DNA from: Pseudoduganella namucuonensis
GTDB lineage: Bacteria; Pseudomonadota; Gammaproteobacteria; Burkholderiales; Burkholderiaceae_D
Direction: 5' to 3'
DNA length: 64,000 nt
Assembly (NCBI RefSeq): GCF_900116645.1
Contig: NZ_FPBO01000006.1
Span: 186,001-250,000, forward strand
Position numbers and translations under genes: made by a program. The notes under the pieces were generated by a model that was not told where the DNA came from, did no database searches, and worked only from the letters and a program-made list of their open reading frames with translations. The stretch's first letter is position 1. Each line of letters opens with the position of its first letter. Shown one piece after another: positions 18,009-28,432 of this stretch.

Positions 18009-19325
18009 ATGAAAAAACCATTCTACAAAGTCCTGTACATACAGGTACTTTTCGCCATCGCCTGCGGCGTGCTGCTGGGGATGTACTTCCCCACCGACGC
18101 CGTGGCCATGAAACCGCTGGGCGACGGCTTCATCAAGCTGATCAAGATGATCATCGCGCCGGTGATCTTCTGCACCGTGGTATCCGGCATCGCCGGCATG
18201 CAGGACGTTAAGAAAATCGGCCGCGTCGGCGGCAAGGCCCTGCTGTACTTCGAGGTGGTGTCCACCTTCGCGCTGGTGATCGGCCTGTTCGTCGCCAACA
18301 TCCTGCGCCCCGGCGACGGCTTCAACGCCGACCCGGCCACCCTGGACGTCAAGTCCATCGCCCAGTACACGGAAAAGGCCAAGGCCCAGACCACCACCGA
18401 CTTCGTGATGAACATCATCCCGAACACCATCGTGGACGCCTTCGCCAAGGGCGACATCCTGCAGGTGCTGCTGATCGCCATCCTGTTCGGTTTCGCGCTG
18501 TCCATGATGGGTGAGCGCGGCCGCCCGGTGGCCAAGTTCATCGACGACATCGCCCACGCCATCTTCGGCATGGTCAACATGGTGATGAAGCTGGCCCCGA
18601 TCGGCGCGTTCGGCGCCATGGCCTTCACCATCGGCAAATACGGCGTCGCCTCGCTGAAGCCGCTGGCCTTCCTGATGGGCTCGTTCTACCTGACCTGCTT
18701 CCTGTTCGTGTTCGTCGTGCTGGGCGTGATCGCCAAGATGACCGGCTTCTCCATCGTCAAGTTCATCTCCTACATCAAAGAGGAACTGCTGATCGTGCTG
18801 GGCACCTCGTCGTCTGAAAGCGCCCTGCCCTCGCTGATGAAAAAACTGGAAAAACTGGGCTGCTCCAAGCCAGTGGTGGGCCTGGTGGTCCCGACCGGCT
18901 ACTCCTTCAACCTGGACGGCACCAACATCTACATGACCATGGCCGCCCTGTTCGTGGCGCAGGCCACCAACACCGAGCTGACCCTGATGCAGGAACTGAC
19001 CATCCTGGGCGTGGCGATGCTGACCTCGAAGGGCGCGTCCGGCATCACCGGCGCCGGCTTCATCACCCTGGCCGCGACCCTGGCCGTGGTGCCGACCATC
19101 CCGGTGGCGGGCATGGCGCTGATCCTGGGCATCGACCGCTTCATGAGCGAATGCCGCGCGCTGACCAACTTCGTCGGCAACGGCGTGGCCACCATGGTGG
19201 TGTCGAAGTGGGAAGGCGAGCTGGACATGGCAACCATGCACCGCGAACTGGCCAACCCGAGCCCGGCGAACACGACGGCCGAAGCGCCCGCCGCGCAACC
19301 GGCTCCAGTCAAGGTCGCCGCGTAA
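18009..19325 (+). CDS. dctA: C4-dicarboxylate:cation symporter DctA
   Basis: The product has 438 residues, a member of the dicarboxylate/amino acid:cation symporter family. It begins [20 protein letters not shown] and has about eight helices plus two re-entrant loops. The loop signature [20 protein letters not shown] and the TM7 substrate motif [20 protein letters not shown] are clear. It imports succinate, fumarate and malate with protons or Na+. The ATG at 18009 has GGGGA 8 bases upstream. A strong terminator follows at once. Neighbouring 3-hydroxybutyrate and CoA-transferase genes suggest linked organic-acid use (succinyl-CoA is the CoA donor). Confidence 0.94.
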   Translation: MKKPFYKVLYIQVLFAIACGVLLGMYFPTDAVAMKPLGDGFIKLIKMIIAPVIFCTVVSGIAGMQDVKKIGRVGGKALLYFEVVSTFALVIGLFVANILRPGDGFNADPATLDVKSIAQYTEKAKAQTTTDFVMNIIPNTIVDAFAKGDILQVLLIAILFGFALSMMGERGRPVAKFIDDIAHAIFGMVNMVMKLAPIGAFGAMAFTIGKYGVASLKPLAFLMGSFYLTCFLFVFVVLGVIAKMTGFSIVKFISYIKEELLIVLGTSSSESALPSLMKKLEKLGCSKPVVGLVVPTGYSFNLDGTNIYMTMAALFVAQATNTELTLMQELTILGVAMLTSKGASGITGAGFITLAATLAVVPTIPVAGMALILGIDRFMSECRALTNFVGNGVATMVVSKWEGELDMATMHRELANPSPANTTAEAPAAQPAPVKVAA

Positions 19326-19341
19326 CACCGCGGCCCCAAAC

Positions 19342-19373
19342 GAAAACGGCACGCCGAGGCGTGCCGTTTTTTT
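19342..19373 (+). terminator. Rho-independent terminator after dctA
   Basis: GGCACGCC and GGCGTGCC pair around GA(G), extended by AAAAC/GTTTTT, followed by seven T. It lies about 20 bp after the dctA stop and faces the convergent CoA-transferase genes, so it may serve both. Confidence 0.9.
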
Positions 19374-19385
19374 ATGCCTGAAGGA

Positions 19386-20036
19386 TCACAGCGCCGAGAA
19401 ATCCAGCTCGGTGCCGGTGGCGGCGGCGACCTGCTCGCGCGTCACGCCGGGCGCCAGCTCGGTCACCTTCAAGCCGCCGGGCGTCACTTCCAGCACGCCC
19501 AGGTCGGTGATGATCAAGTCCACCACGCCCACGCCGGTCAGCGGCAGGTCGCATTTCTTCAGCAGCTTGTGCGAGGTGCTGCCGTCCTTGGCGGTGGCCA
19601 CGTGCTCCATCAGCACCACCACCCGCTTGACGCCGGCCACCAGGTCCATCGCGCCGCCCATGCCCTTGACCATTTTGCCGGGGATCATCCAGTTGGCCAG
19701 GTCGCCGTGCTCGGACACCTGCATCGCGCCCAGGATCGCCAGGTTGATCTTGCCGCCGCGGATCATGCCGAAGGAATCGGCCGAGCTGAAGAAGGCCGAG
19801 CCGGGCAGCGCCGTCACGGTCTGCTTGCCGGCGTTGATCAGGTCGGCGTCCACCTCCTCGTCGGTGGGGAACGGGCCGATGCCCAGCAGGCCGTTCTCCG
19901 ACTGCAGGTACACCTCGATATCGGACGGCACATAGTTGGCCACCAGCGTGGGCAAACCGATGCCCAGGTTCACATAAAAACCGTCCTGCAGTTCCTTGGC
20001 CGCGCGCGCGGCCATTTCATCACGAGTCCATGCCAT
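19386..20036 (-). CDS. 3-oxoacid CoA-transferase subunit B
   Basis: The product has 216 residues. The catalytic glutamate lies in [14 protein letters not shown], the site where the covalent CoA thioester forms. Further family runs are [14 protein letters not shown] and [22 protein letters not shown] 20036 is chosen because GAGGAG stands 6-7 bases upstream; the longer frame is an artefact. With the A subunit encoded 10 bp upstream it should form the heterotetramer that moves CoA from succinyl-CoA to acetoacetate (ScoB type). A beta-ketoadipate (PcaJ) role is an alternative, less likely next to 3-hydroxybutyrate dehydrogenase. Confidence 0.92.
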   Translation of the reverse strand: MAWTRDEMAARAAKELQDGFYVNLGIGLPTLVANYVPSDIEVYLQSENGLLGIGPFPTDEEVDADLINAGKQTVTALPGSAFFSSADSFGMIRGGKINLAILGAMQVSEHGDLANWMIPGKMVKGMGGAMDLVAGVKRVVVLMEHVATAKDGSTSHKLLKKCDLPLTGVGVVDLIITDLGVLEVTPGGLKVTELAPGVTREQVAAATGTELDFSAL

Positions 20037-20046
20037 GTTCGTCTCC

Positions 20047-20745
20047 TCAGTTGGCGCGCACGGTGCGCTGTTCGATGCGTTTTTCCGGCGTCGCGTTGAC
20101 GACGATGCGATGCACGAAAATGCCCGGGGTGTGCACTTCGTCCGGATCGATCTCACCGATTTCCACCAACTGCTCGACTTCAACGACGGTGATCTTGCCC
20201 GCGGCGGCCACGTTGGGATTGAAGTTGCGCGCGGTCTTGCGGTACACCAGGTTGCCGGCCTTGTCGGCCTTCCACGCCTTCACCAGCGACACGTCGGCCA
20301 CCAGCGAGCGCTCCATCACGTACTGTTCGCCATCGAACTCGCGGATCTCCTTGCCGTCGGCGACGATGGTGCCGACGCCGGTCTTGGTGAAGAATGCCGG
20401 GATGCCGGCGCCGCCGGCGCGCAGCTTCTCGGCCAGCGTGCCCTGCGGCGTGAATTCCAGCTCCAGTTCGCCGGCCAGGTACTGGCGCGCGAATTCCTTG
20501 TTCTCGCCCACGTAGGACGCGACCATCTTGCGGATCTGGCGCGTCTCGAGCAGTTGGCCGAGGCCGAAACCGTCCACGCCGGCGTTGTTGGAGATGGCGG
20601 TCAGCTGCTTGGCGCCGGTGTCGCGCAGCGCGCCGATCAGCGCCTCCGGGATGCCGCACAGGCCGAAGCCGCCGACTGCGATGGTCTGGCCATCTTCGAT
20701 GATGCCCGCCAGCGCGGCCGCGGCATCGGGATAAACTTTATTCAT
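20047..20745 (-). CDS. 3-oxoacid CoA-transferase subunit A
   Basis: The product has 232 residues. The glycine-rich CoA-binding stretch [20 protein letters not shown] is near the N-terminus, and [15 protein letters not shown] and [15 protein letters not shown] are typical of ScoA. It precedes scoB with a 10-bp gap and is clearly cotranscribed. A divergent PAS-LuxR regulator starts 99 bp away, so that regulator may control this pair. The pathway is 3-hydroxybutyrate to acetoacetate to acetoacetyl-CoA. Confidence 0.92.
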   Translation of the reverse strand: MNKVYPDAAAALAGIIEDGQTIAVGGFGLCGIPEALIGALRDTGAKQLTAISNNAGVDGFGLGQLLETRQIRKMVASYVGENKEFARQYLAGELELEFTPQGTLAEKLRAGGAGIPAFFTKTGVGTIVADGKEIREFDGEQYVMERSLVADVSLVKAWKADKAGNLVYRKTARNFNPNVAAAGKITVVEVEQLVEIGEIDPDEVHTPGIFVHRIVVNATPEKRIEQRTVRAN

Positions 20746-20844
20746 AGGTGTCCCTCGTCTTTTGTTAAGCTTGCACTGTTGTCCAGATGGCGTACCAGAA
20801 TAGAATACGCCCTACAAAAGCACAATACAGTAGAAATACCAACG

Positions 20845-21405
20845 ATGACCGAGACACGCACGATCGACTACGAGACGATTTTCCAGCAAGCCCCGGTGGG
20901 CATGTGCATTTCGGAGAACCGCATCATCCAGGCCTGCAACGCGGCGCTGGCCGCCATGTTCGGCTACAGCCGCGAACAACTGGACGGCCTGTCGTTCTGC
21001 CAGCTGTACCCGACGGTCGACGAGTTCGTGCGCACCGGCGACCGCATCATCCCCATCATGAACGCCAAGGGCCGCTATTCGGACGAGCGCATCATGCGCC
21101 GCGCGAACGGCGAACTGTTCTGGTGCCACGTGACGGGCCACGCGCTGAGGGCCAACGAGCCGCTGGGGCCGGGCATCTGGACCTTCGAGGATGTGAGCGA
21201 GAAGCGGCCGGTGACGGCGGAATTGACGCCGCGCGAGCGGGAGATCGCCGCGCTGCTGGTGGAGGGCAAGACCAGCAAGCTGATCGCGCGCCAGGTGGAC
21301 CTGAGTCCGCGCACGGTGGAAATGCACCGCGCCCGCCTGATGCGCAAGTTCGAGGCGGCCACCTCGTCGGAACTGGTGCACAAGCTGGTGGGCCTGCACC
21401 TGTAG
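20845..21405 (+). CDS. PAS domain-containing LuxR-type regulator
   Basis: The product has 186 residues. The N-terminal PAS domain occupies about 10-115 (IFQQAPVGMCISENRIIQAC, FGYSREQLDGLSFCQLYP, and the PAC-like RANGELFWCHVTG). A LuxR helix-turn-helix occupies about 120-186 (LTPREREIAALLVEGKTSKL, SPRTVEMHRARLMRKF). There is no receiver domain, so it probably senses a small ligand directly through PAS. It is divergent from scoA with a 99-bp gap that must hold both promoters; control of ketone-body genes is inferred from position only. Confidence 0.86.
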   Translation: MTETRTIDYETIFQQAPVGMCISENRIIQACNAALAAMFGYSREQLDGLSFCQLYPTVDEFVRTGDRIIPIMNAKGRYSDERIMRRANGELFWCHVTGHALRANEPLGPGIWTFEDVSEKRPVTAELTPREREIAALLVEGKTSKLIARQVDLSPRTVEMHRARLMRKFEAATSSELVHKLVGLHL

Positions 21406-21426
21406 AGAGGGCTTGGGCCCTCTTTG

Positions 21427-22203
21427 CTACATGGCCGTCATGCCGTCGTCGGCCGAGATGACCGCGCCGTTGATGAAGTGGGAGTCCTCGCCGGCCAAGA
21501 GCAGCAGCAGGCCGTCCAGGTCCTCCGGCTTGCCGGGGCGGCGGCGCGGCAGCAGGTCGACCAGCTTGCGGCCCTGCTCGCTGGCGAAGTAATCCTCGTT
21601 GATCTCGGTCGAGATGTAGCCGGGGCAGATGGCGTTGGTGTTGATGCCGTATTTGCCCCACTCCACCGCCATGGCCTTGGTCATCTGCACCACGCCGGCC
21701 TTGCTCATGCAATACACGCCGATCTGCGGCAGCACCCGCAGGCCCGCCACCGACGCGATGTTGATGATGCGGTGCTGCTTCTTGGGGTCGCCCTTGGCGC
21801 GCGCGATCATGCGCTTGGCCGTTTCCTGCGCCACGAAGAAGGCGCCGCGCAGGTTGGTGTCCATGATGAAGGAGTAGTCGTCGGGCGTGACGTCGACCAG
21901 GCGTTGCGTGGTAGACACACCCGAGTTGTTGACCAGGATGTCGATCTGGCCCGCCTCCGTCTCCGCGTGCGCGATGGCCGATTTGATGCTGGCGTAGTCG
22001 GTCACGTCCAGCGCCACCACGTGGGCGGCGCCGCCGTCCGCCTCGATCTCGGCGCGCAGCTCCTTCAGCCGGTCGATCCGGCGCGAGGCAAGCACCACCT
22101 GGGCTCCCGCCTGCGCCAGCACCTTGGCGAAGCGGGCGCCGAGTCCGCTGGACGCGCCCGTCACCAGCGCGATTTTCCCCTCAAAATTGACTTCTATGCC
22201 CAC
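21427..22203 (-). CDS. SDR family oxidoreductase
   Basis: The product has 258 residues. It has the nucleotide site ALVTGASSGLGARFAKVLA, NNSG (VLVNNSGVSTTQ) and catalytic Ser with Tyr-x3-Lys (IASVAGLRVLPQIGVYCMSK). The GTG at 22203 is preferred because AGGAG lies 7 bases upstream. The C-terminal half (INTNAICPGYISTEINEDYF) resembles SDRs often annotated near fatty-acid or hydroxyacyl metabolism, but the substrate is not determinable. It is divergent from ETF-QO by 222 bp, a flavin electron-transfer neighbour that would fit beta-oxidation. Confidence 0.88.
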   Translation of the reverse strand: MGIEVNFEGKIALVTGASSGLGARFAKVLAQAGAQVVLASRRIDRLKELRAEIEADGGAAHVVALDVTDYASIKSAIAHAETEAGQIDILVNNSGVSTTQRLVDVTPDDYSFIMDTNLRGAFFVAQETAKRMIARAKGDPKKQHRIINIASVAGLRVLPQIGVYCMSKAGVVQMTKAMAVEWGKYGINTNAICPGYISTEINEDYFASEQGRKLVDLLPRRRPGKPEDLDGLLLLLAGEDSHFINGAVISADDGMTAM

Positions 22204-22425
22204 GGCGCTACTCCTGTATCGGTTGTTGTCATTCACGCGGCGCGCGTGCGCGCTGTCTGTTCGTAATGATTACACAAAACGCCAGTATTAGATTGCGGCG
22301 TCTAAGATTGTCCCGCAAAATGGCGCCCAAGTTGCCAAAACCCGTAAAAAGAAGCACACTCGTGCTAATTTAAAAATCCCGCGTTACGGCTCGCGTAGAA
22401 TCCGCAATACACTTACCTGAAAACC

Positions 22426-24096
<1,671 letters not shown>

Positions 24097-24110
24097 TTTC
24101 TGGCAATATT

Positions 24111-24145
24111 ACAACGGCGCGGCGCCCCCTGGCCCGCGCCGTTGT
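24111..24145 (+). terminator. Hairpin after the ETF-QO gene
   Basis: ACAACGGCGCGG (24111-24122) and CCGCGCCGTTGT (24134-24145) form a perfect 12-bp stem with an 11-base loop, 15 bp after the stop codon. Only a weak T-rich tail follows (CGTTT), so termination may be partial. Confidence 0.6.
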
Positions 24146-24201
24146 CGTTTCCGCGCCAATATAAACCGCCGATACCAAAGCCATTCCGACAAGAATTTCC
24201 C

Positions 24202-24310
24202 CCAAGGATGTGTTTCGGACCATAATCCTTGGATGCGCCGGCGCCGGGCCGCCAACAAAATTAAAAATATCTTCGGAATTTCTTCAAAGCATTTAATGTC
24301 CGGTCCGAAA
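24202..24310. promoter_or_regulatory. Nested inverted repeats upstream of flagellin
   Basis: CCAAGGAT (24202-24209) pairs with ATCCTTGG (24225-24232). TTTCGGACC within that loop (24213-24221) pairs with GGTCCGAAA at 24302-24310. The two pairings are mutually interfering, as in alternative RNA folds, or they mark operator dyads. The region is AT-rich (24250-24310) and is the only space for the flagellin promoter. No convincing sigma-28 or sigma-54 promoter was found in it. Confidence 0.4.
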
Positions 24311-24383
24311 TGGTCGTCTTGTACTTGGGAGAGCGCAAATTAGCTAGCTGCTCTGAACTGAACCCACCTACCAGGAGTTTTTC

Positions 24384-25271
24384 ATGCTGAGTCTTCACAC
24401 CAACAATGCGGCGCTGTCCGCGCAAAACTCGATCTCCCGGACCCAGAGCAACCTGTCCACGTCGATGACCCGCCTGAGCACCGGCTACCGCATCAACTCG
24501 GCAATGGACGATGCTGCTGGCCTGCAGATCGCGACCCGCCTGCAAGCGCAAACCAGTGGCATGAACATGGCCATGCGCAACACGCAGAATTCGATTTCCA
24601 TGATCCAGACCGCCGACGGCGCGCTGGACGAGACCACCAGCATCCTGGTGCGCATGAAGGACCTGGCGACCCAGGCCGCCGACGGCTCCGCCGCCGACAC
24701 CGACCGCACCGCGATGCAGTCGGAATACGACGCCCTGACGGACGAGCTGACCAACATCATCAGCAACACCTCCTTCGGCGGCACCACGCTGCTGAGCAGC
24801 AAGGCCGACAGCAAGTTCAACGTCGCCATCACCTTCCAGATCGGCTCGGCCGAATCGGAAACCATGGACGTCGACCTGGCCACCATGCTGGGCACCATGC
24901 ACACCGACCTGACCGCCACCAACGCCGGCCACACGTTCGATGCGGGCGGCGTCGTCGGTGCCGGCGCCGGCACCGGCATCGCCGCGCTGGCCGACGCCAA
25001 CAACATGATCTCCACGCTGGACACCGCGATCGAGTCCGTGTCGACCGTGCGTTCCGCCCTGGGCGCCGCCGCCAACCGCCTCGACCACGTGTACAATAAC
25101 TTGTCCAATATGTCGACCAACACGAAGAACGCCTCCGGCCGCATCATGGACGTCGACTTCGCGACGGAAAGCGCATCGATGATGTCGAGCCAGATGCTGC
25201 TGCAGGCCGGCACCGCGATGTTGAAACAAAGCAACAGCCAGTCCTCGCTGGTTCTGTCCCTGCTGCAATAA
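24384..25271 (+). CDS. Flagellin, lateral (LafA) type
   Basis: The product has 295 residues, a small flagellin. The N-terminal D0/D1 (MLSLHTNNAALSAQNSISRT, RLSTGYRINSAMDDAAGLQI) and C-terminal D1/D0 (SGRIMDVDFATESASMMSSQ, LKQSNSQSSLVLSLLQ) are intact, with only about 100 residues of variable, Ala/Thr-rich middle. The MLSxHTN start is typical of lateral/Flag-2 flagellins (LafA), while primary FliC usually starts with Ala-Gln-Val-Ile-Asn. The ATG has AGGAG upstream, and a strong terminator follows, so it is transcribed alone. It forms the filament after FliS-assisted export. Confidence 0.92.
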   Translation: MLSLHTNNAALSAQNSISRTQSNLSTSMTRLSTGYRINSAMDDAAGLQIATRLQAQTSGMNMAMRNTQNSISMIQTADGALDETTSILVRMKDLATQAADGSAADTDRTAMQSEYDALTDELTNIISNTSFGGTTLLSSKADSKFNVAITFQIGSAESETMDVDLATMLGTMHTDLTATNAGHTFDAGGVVGAGAGTGIAALADANNMISTLDTAIESVSTVRSALGAAANRLDHVYNNLSNMSTNTKNASGRIMDVDFATESASMMSSQMLLQAGTAMLKQSNSQSSLVLSLLQ

Positions 25272-25317
25272 TGTTGTAGCAGTGCTCTCCGGGGCGCTTA
25301 CGCGCCCGGGAACGCAA

Positions 25318-25349
25318 GAGCCAACCGGACAGACGGTTGGCTTTTTTTA
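25318..25349 (+). terminator. Rho-independent terminator after flagellin
   Basis: AGCCAACCG pairs with CGGTTGGCT around GACAGA and is followed by seven T. This is a strong intrinsic terminator suited to a highly expressed monocistronic gene. Confidence 0.92.
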
Positions 25350-25375
25350 TAGCCTCATCGGCACGAGATGGCTTC

Positions 25376-26332
25376 ATGGCAATAGACCGACTTTCGCCGC
25401 CCGCTGCGACGCTGACGATACCGGAACGCATAGTCCGGGAACAACCTGGCCAGGCCCAGGTGATCCCCCCTGTCGCGACGGTCGCCGGCGAGGAAGCCAG
25501 CTTCACGCTGCCCCCCGGTCTGCCCGCCGCCATCGGGGCATTGGTGGATGCGCCCGATGGCGTGCTGCGGCAGAACGGCCCCGGCGCGCTGGCCGGCCTG
25601 CTGCAGGCCCAGTCCGGCCACCTGGCGGACCCGGCCTCCCTGCGCCCGGACCAATTGCAAATGTCGCGCCAGCTGGTCTGGCAACAACCCGACGCCGCCA
25701 CCATGGCCATTTCCTGGCAGGTGATGGTGCGCACCTACGGCGAGCAGCGCGCCGCGCTGCAGGACCAGGCCGCCGGCCAGAAATTGCCGTCCGGCCTGTT
25801 CATGACCGAGCACGCCCAGGCCGTCGTGCGCGACGGCCGTGAGGGCCGCGCCGCGCCGGCCATGGTGAGCGAACTGGAATCGTGGCGTTTCGCCGTGTAC
25901 GCGTGGGGCGCCGAGAAACTGGTGCTGCGCGTGGTGTCGCGCGATCCCGGCGAGGAGGAGGAGCCGCGCCGCCGCCGCGCCCGCATCGCCATCCGCCTCG
26001 AGCTGCACCTGCCCGGCATGGGCAAGGTGCTGGTGCAGATGGAACCGTCCGGCGACGGCGTGGTGCTGGAGATCGGCGCCAACCAGAACGCCGCCATGCA
26101 ATACATGCGCGACCTGCTGCCCCAGCTGGCCGCCATCATTTCCCGCAACGGCCTGTCGCTGGTGCGCTGCCACCTGATGCGCGAACTGGCGCCGGTGCGC
26201 GAGGAATACAACAATCCGACCCGGGTGCAGACCGCGATGCTGACCCAGTCCGTCTTCAAGTCCATGGCCGAGGTGGCCGTGCTGCTGTCGCAGCCGCAGC
26301 AGCCCAGGGACTTGTTCTCCGAATCCGCCTGA
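25376..26332 (+). CDS. FliK-like protein (second hook-length-control-type gene)
   Basis: The product has about 318 residues. The N-terminal half is Pro/Ala-rich and low in motifs. The last 120 residues resemble the FliK C-terminal (Flg_hook) domain: IRLELHLPGMGKVLVQMEPS, then YMRDLLPQLAAIISRNGLSL and VRCHLMREL. FliK proteins measure the hook or needle and switch the export gate specificity. A regular fliK lies at 41093-43426 in the same locus, so this is an extra copy-type gene. The start at ATG 25376 lacks a clear Shine-Dalgarno, and an upstream in-frame start at 25337 would run into the terminator T-run. It converges on flhA with 12 bp between the stops. Confidence 0.65.
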   Translation: MAIDRLSPPAATLTIPERIVREQPGQAQVIPPVATVAGEEASFTLPPGLPAAIGALVDAPDGVLRQNGPGALAGLLQAQSGHLADPASLRPDQLQMSRQLVWQQPDAATMAISWQVMVRTYGEQRAALQDQAAGQKLPSGLFMTEHAQAVVRDGREGRAAPAMVSELESWRFAVYAWGAEKLVLRVVSRDPGEEEEPRRRRARIAIRLELHLPGMGKVLVQMEPSGDGVVLEIGANQNAAMQYMRDLLPQLAAIISRNGLSLVRCHLMRELAPVREEYNNPTRVQTAMLTQSVFKSMAEVAVLLSQPQQPRDLFSESA

Positions 26333-26344
26333 CCCGGTCCCGGT

Positions 26345-28432
26345 TTAACCCACCGTCCCGATGATGCTGACCTCGCGGTTCTCCGGCACCTCGTTGTAGG
26401 ACAGCACATGCAGGCCCGGCGCGAACAGGCGGGCGTAGCGCGCCAGCAAGGGCCGTATCTGCGGCAGCACCAGCAGCAGCGGCGGCGTGGCCTGCTGCTT
26501 CATCTGTTCGCGCGCCACCGGCATGTTGACCTGCAGCTGCGCCAGCAGGTGCGGATCGATAGGATAGTTGTCCAGCACCACCTTGCCGCTCTGGCGCGCC
26601 TGGTTCAGCGAGCCCAACAGCATGTTCTCCAGCTCGCCGCCCAGGTTGAAGGCCAGCATCTCGGTGCGCTGCCCGAACAGGCCGGTGACGATCTGGCGCC
26701 GCAGCGCGCAGCGCACCTCGGCCGCCAGCAGGATCGGGTCCTTGGTGGTCTCCGAGCTGTCCAGCAAGGTGGTGGCGATGGGCACGATGTCCTTGAGCGA
26801 CACGTTTTCCGTCAGCAGCACGCGGAACACGCGCAGCAGCTGGGTGTGGGTGAGCGCCTTGTCCAGCTGGCCGGCCAGTTTGGGCGCCAGCGCCGTCAGC
26901 CGCTCCAGGATGGCCGGCACGTCCTCGTGGCGGAACAGTTCCGGCAGGTATTCGCGGATCAGCTTGGAGACGTGGGTGGCGATCGCGCTCGGCGCCTCCA
27001 CCACCTGGTAGCCCATGCCCAGCGCGTTGGCCTTCTCGCCCTGCTCGATCCACGTGACCGGCATGCCGTAGGCCGGCTCGACGCCCGGGATGCCGTCGAT
27101 CTTGCCGTACACGGTGGGCGACGGGATCGCCATCAGCCGGTCCGGGAACACCTCGGCGGTCGACACCACGCTGCCCGACAGCACCACCGCGTACTGCGAC
27201 GGCTTCAGGCCCAGGTCGTCGCGCACGACGATCGCCGGCAGCACCATGCCCATGGCCTCCGACAGGCTTTGCCGCACGCCGCGGATGCGCTTGGTCAGCG
27301 GCTCGCCGTGGGCCTTGTCGATCATGCCCACCAGCTTGTAGCCCAGGGTCAGCTGCAGCGGCTGCACGGCCGGCAGCGACTGCCATTCCAGCTCGGGCGC
27401 CTTTTCCTCGCGCAGCGCGGCCTCGATGGCCTGGATCGCCGTGTTGTCCGGCGCCTGCACCTTGTTGGCCAGCTTCCAGGCCACATAGCCCAGCACGATG
27501 GCGAAGGTCATGAACATCAGCGACGGCATGCCCGGCACCACGGCCAGGATCACCATCAGGCCGGCCGCGCTGCCCAGCACGCTTGGCGAGGCCAGCAGCT
27601 GGTTGCCGACGGTTTCCTCGAAGTCGCCGGAATCGCTGATGCGGGTCACCAGGATGGCCGAGGCGGCCGACAGCAGCAGCGCCGGGATCTGCGCCACCAG
27701 GCCGTCGCCGATGGTCAGCAGCGCGTACTGGCGGAAGGCGTCGCCGAACGACATGTTCTGCATCAGCGCGCCGATCGCCACGCCGCCCACCATGTTGATG
27801 ATCAGGATCAGGATCGAGGCCACGGCGTCGCCGCGCACGAACTTGGAGGCGCCGTCCATGGCGCCGTAGAAGTCGGCCTCCATGGCCACGTCGCGGCGCC
27901 GCTCCTGGGCCTTTTCCTGGTTGATCAGGCCGGCGTTCAGGTCGGCGTCGATCGCCATCTGCTTGCCCGGCAACGCGTCCAGCGTGAAGCGGGCCGACAC
28001 CTCGGAGATCCGCTCGGCGCCCTTGGTCACCACCACGAAGTTAATGATCATCAAGATCACGAACACCACGATGCCGACCACGAAGTTGCCGCCGATGACG
28101 ACATTGCCGAAGGCCTCGATCACGCGGCCGGCCGCGTGCGTGCCCTCGTGGCCGTGCAGCAGCACCACCCGGGTGGAGGCCACGTTCAAGGTCAGCCGCA
28201 TCAGGGTGGTGGCCAGGATCACGGTCGGGAACACCGAGAAGTCCAGCGGCCGCTTGGCGGTGACGCTGACCAGGATCACGATCAGCGCCAGCACGATGTT
28301 GAACGTGAACAGCACGTCCAGCAGGATGGGCGGCAGCGGCAGGATGATCATCCCGAGGATGGCCATCACGAAGATGGGCGTGGCGAACTTGTGACGGCGC
28401 AGCTCTGCGACGATCTTGTTCAGGAGATTCAT
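26345..28432 (-). CDS. flhA: Flagellar export gate protein FlhA
   Basis: The product has 695 residues, full length. Eight N-terminal membrane helices (from FVMAILGMIILPLPPILLDV), the FHIPEP-type cytoplasmic linker (ISEVSARFTLDALPGKQMAI), and a large cytoplasmic domain that receives chaperone-substrate complexes are present. It is the proton-channelling gate of the flagellar type III export machine. It is the last gene of the minus-strand block fliM-N-P-Q-R-flhB-flhA; its ATG overlaps the flhB stop by 4 bp. Confidence 0.96.
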   Translation of the reverse strand: MNLLNKIVAELRRHKFATPIFVMAILGMIILPLPPILLDVLFTFNIVLALIVILVSVTAKRPLDFSVFPTVILATTLMRLTLNVASTRVVLLHGHEGTHAAGRVIEAFGNVVIGGNFVVGIVVFVILMIINFVVVTKGAERISEVSARFTLDALPGKQMAIDADLNAGLINQEKAQERRRDVAMEADFYGAMDGASKFVRGDAVASILILIINMVGGVAIGALMQNMSFGDAFRQYALLTIGDGLVAQIPALLLSAASAILVTRISDSGDFEETVGNQLLASPSVLGSAAGLMVILAVVPGMPSLMFMTFAIVLGYVAWKLANKVQAPDNTAIQAIEAALREEKAPELEWQSLPAVQPLQLTLGYKLVGMIDKAHGEPLTKRIRGVRQSLSEAMGMVLPAIVVRDDLGLKPSQYAVVLSGSVVSTAEVFPDRLMAIPSPTVYGKIDGIPGVEPAYGMPVTWIEQGEKANALGMGYQVVEAPSAIATHVSKLIREYLPELFRHEDVPAILERLTALAPKLAGQLDKALTHTQLLRVFRVLLTENVSLKDIVPIATTLLDSSETTKDPILLAAEVRCALRRQIVTGLFGQRTEMLAFNLGGELENMLLGSLNQARQSGKVVLDNYPIDPHLLAQLQVNMPVAREQMKQQATPPLLLVLPQIRPLLARYARLFAPGLHVLSYNEVPENREVSIIGTVG

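Noticed and set aside
24149..24175. GCCGATAC upstream of flagellin as a sigma-28 -10 box
   Set aside because: No TAAA-like -35 at 15 (or 14/16) bases upstream, and it lies over 200 bp before the start, next to the preceding gene's hairpin.
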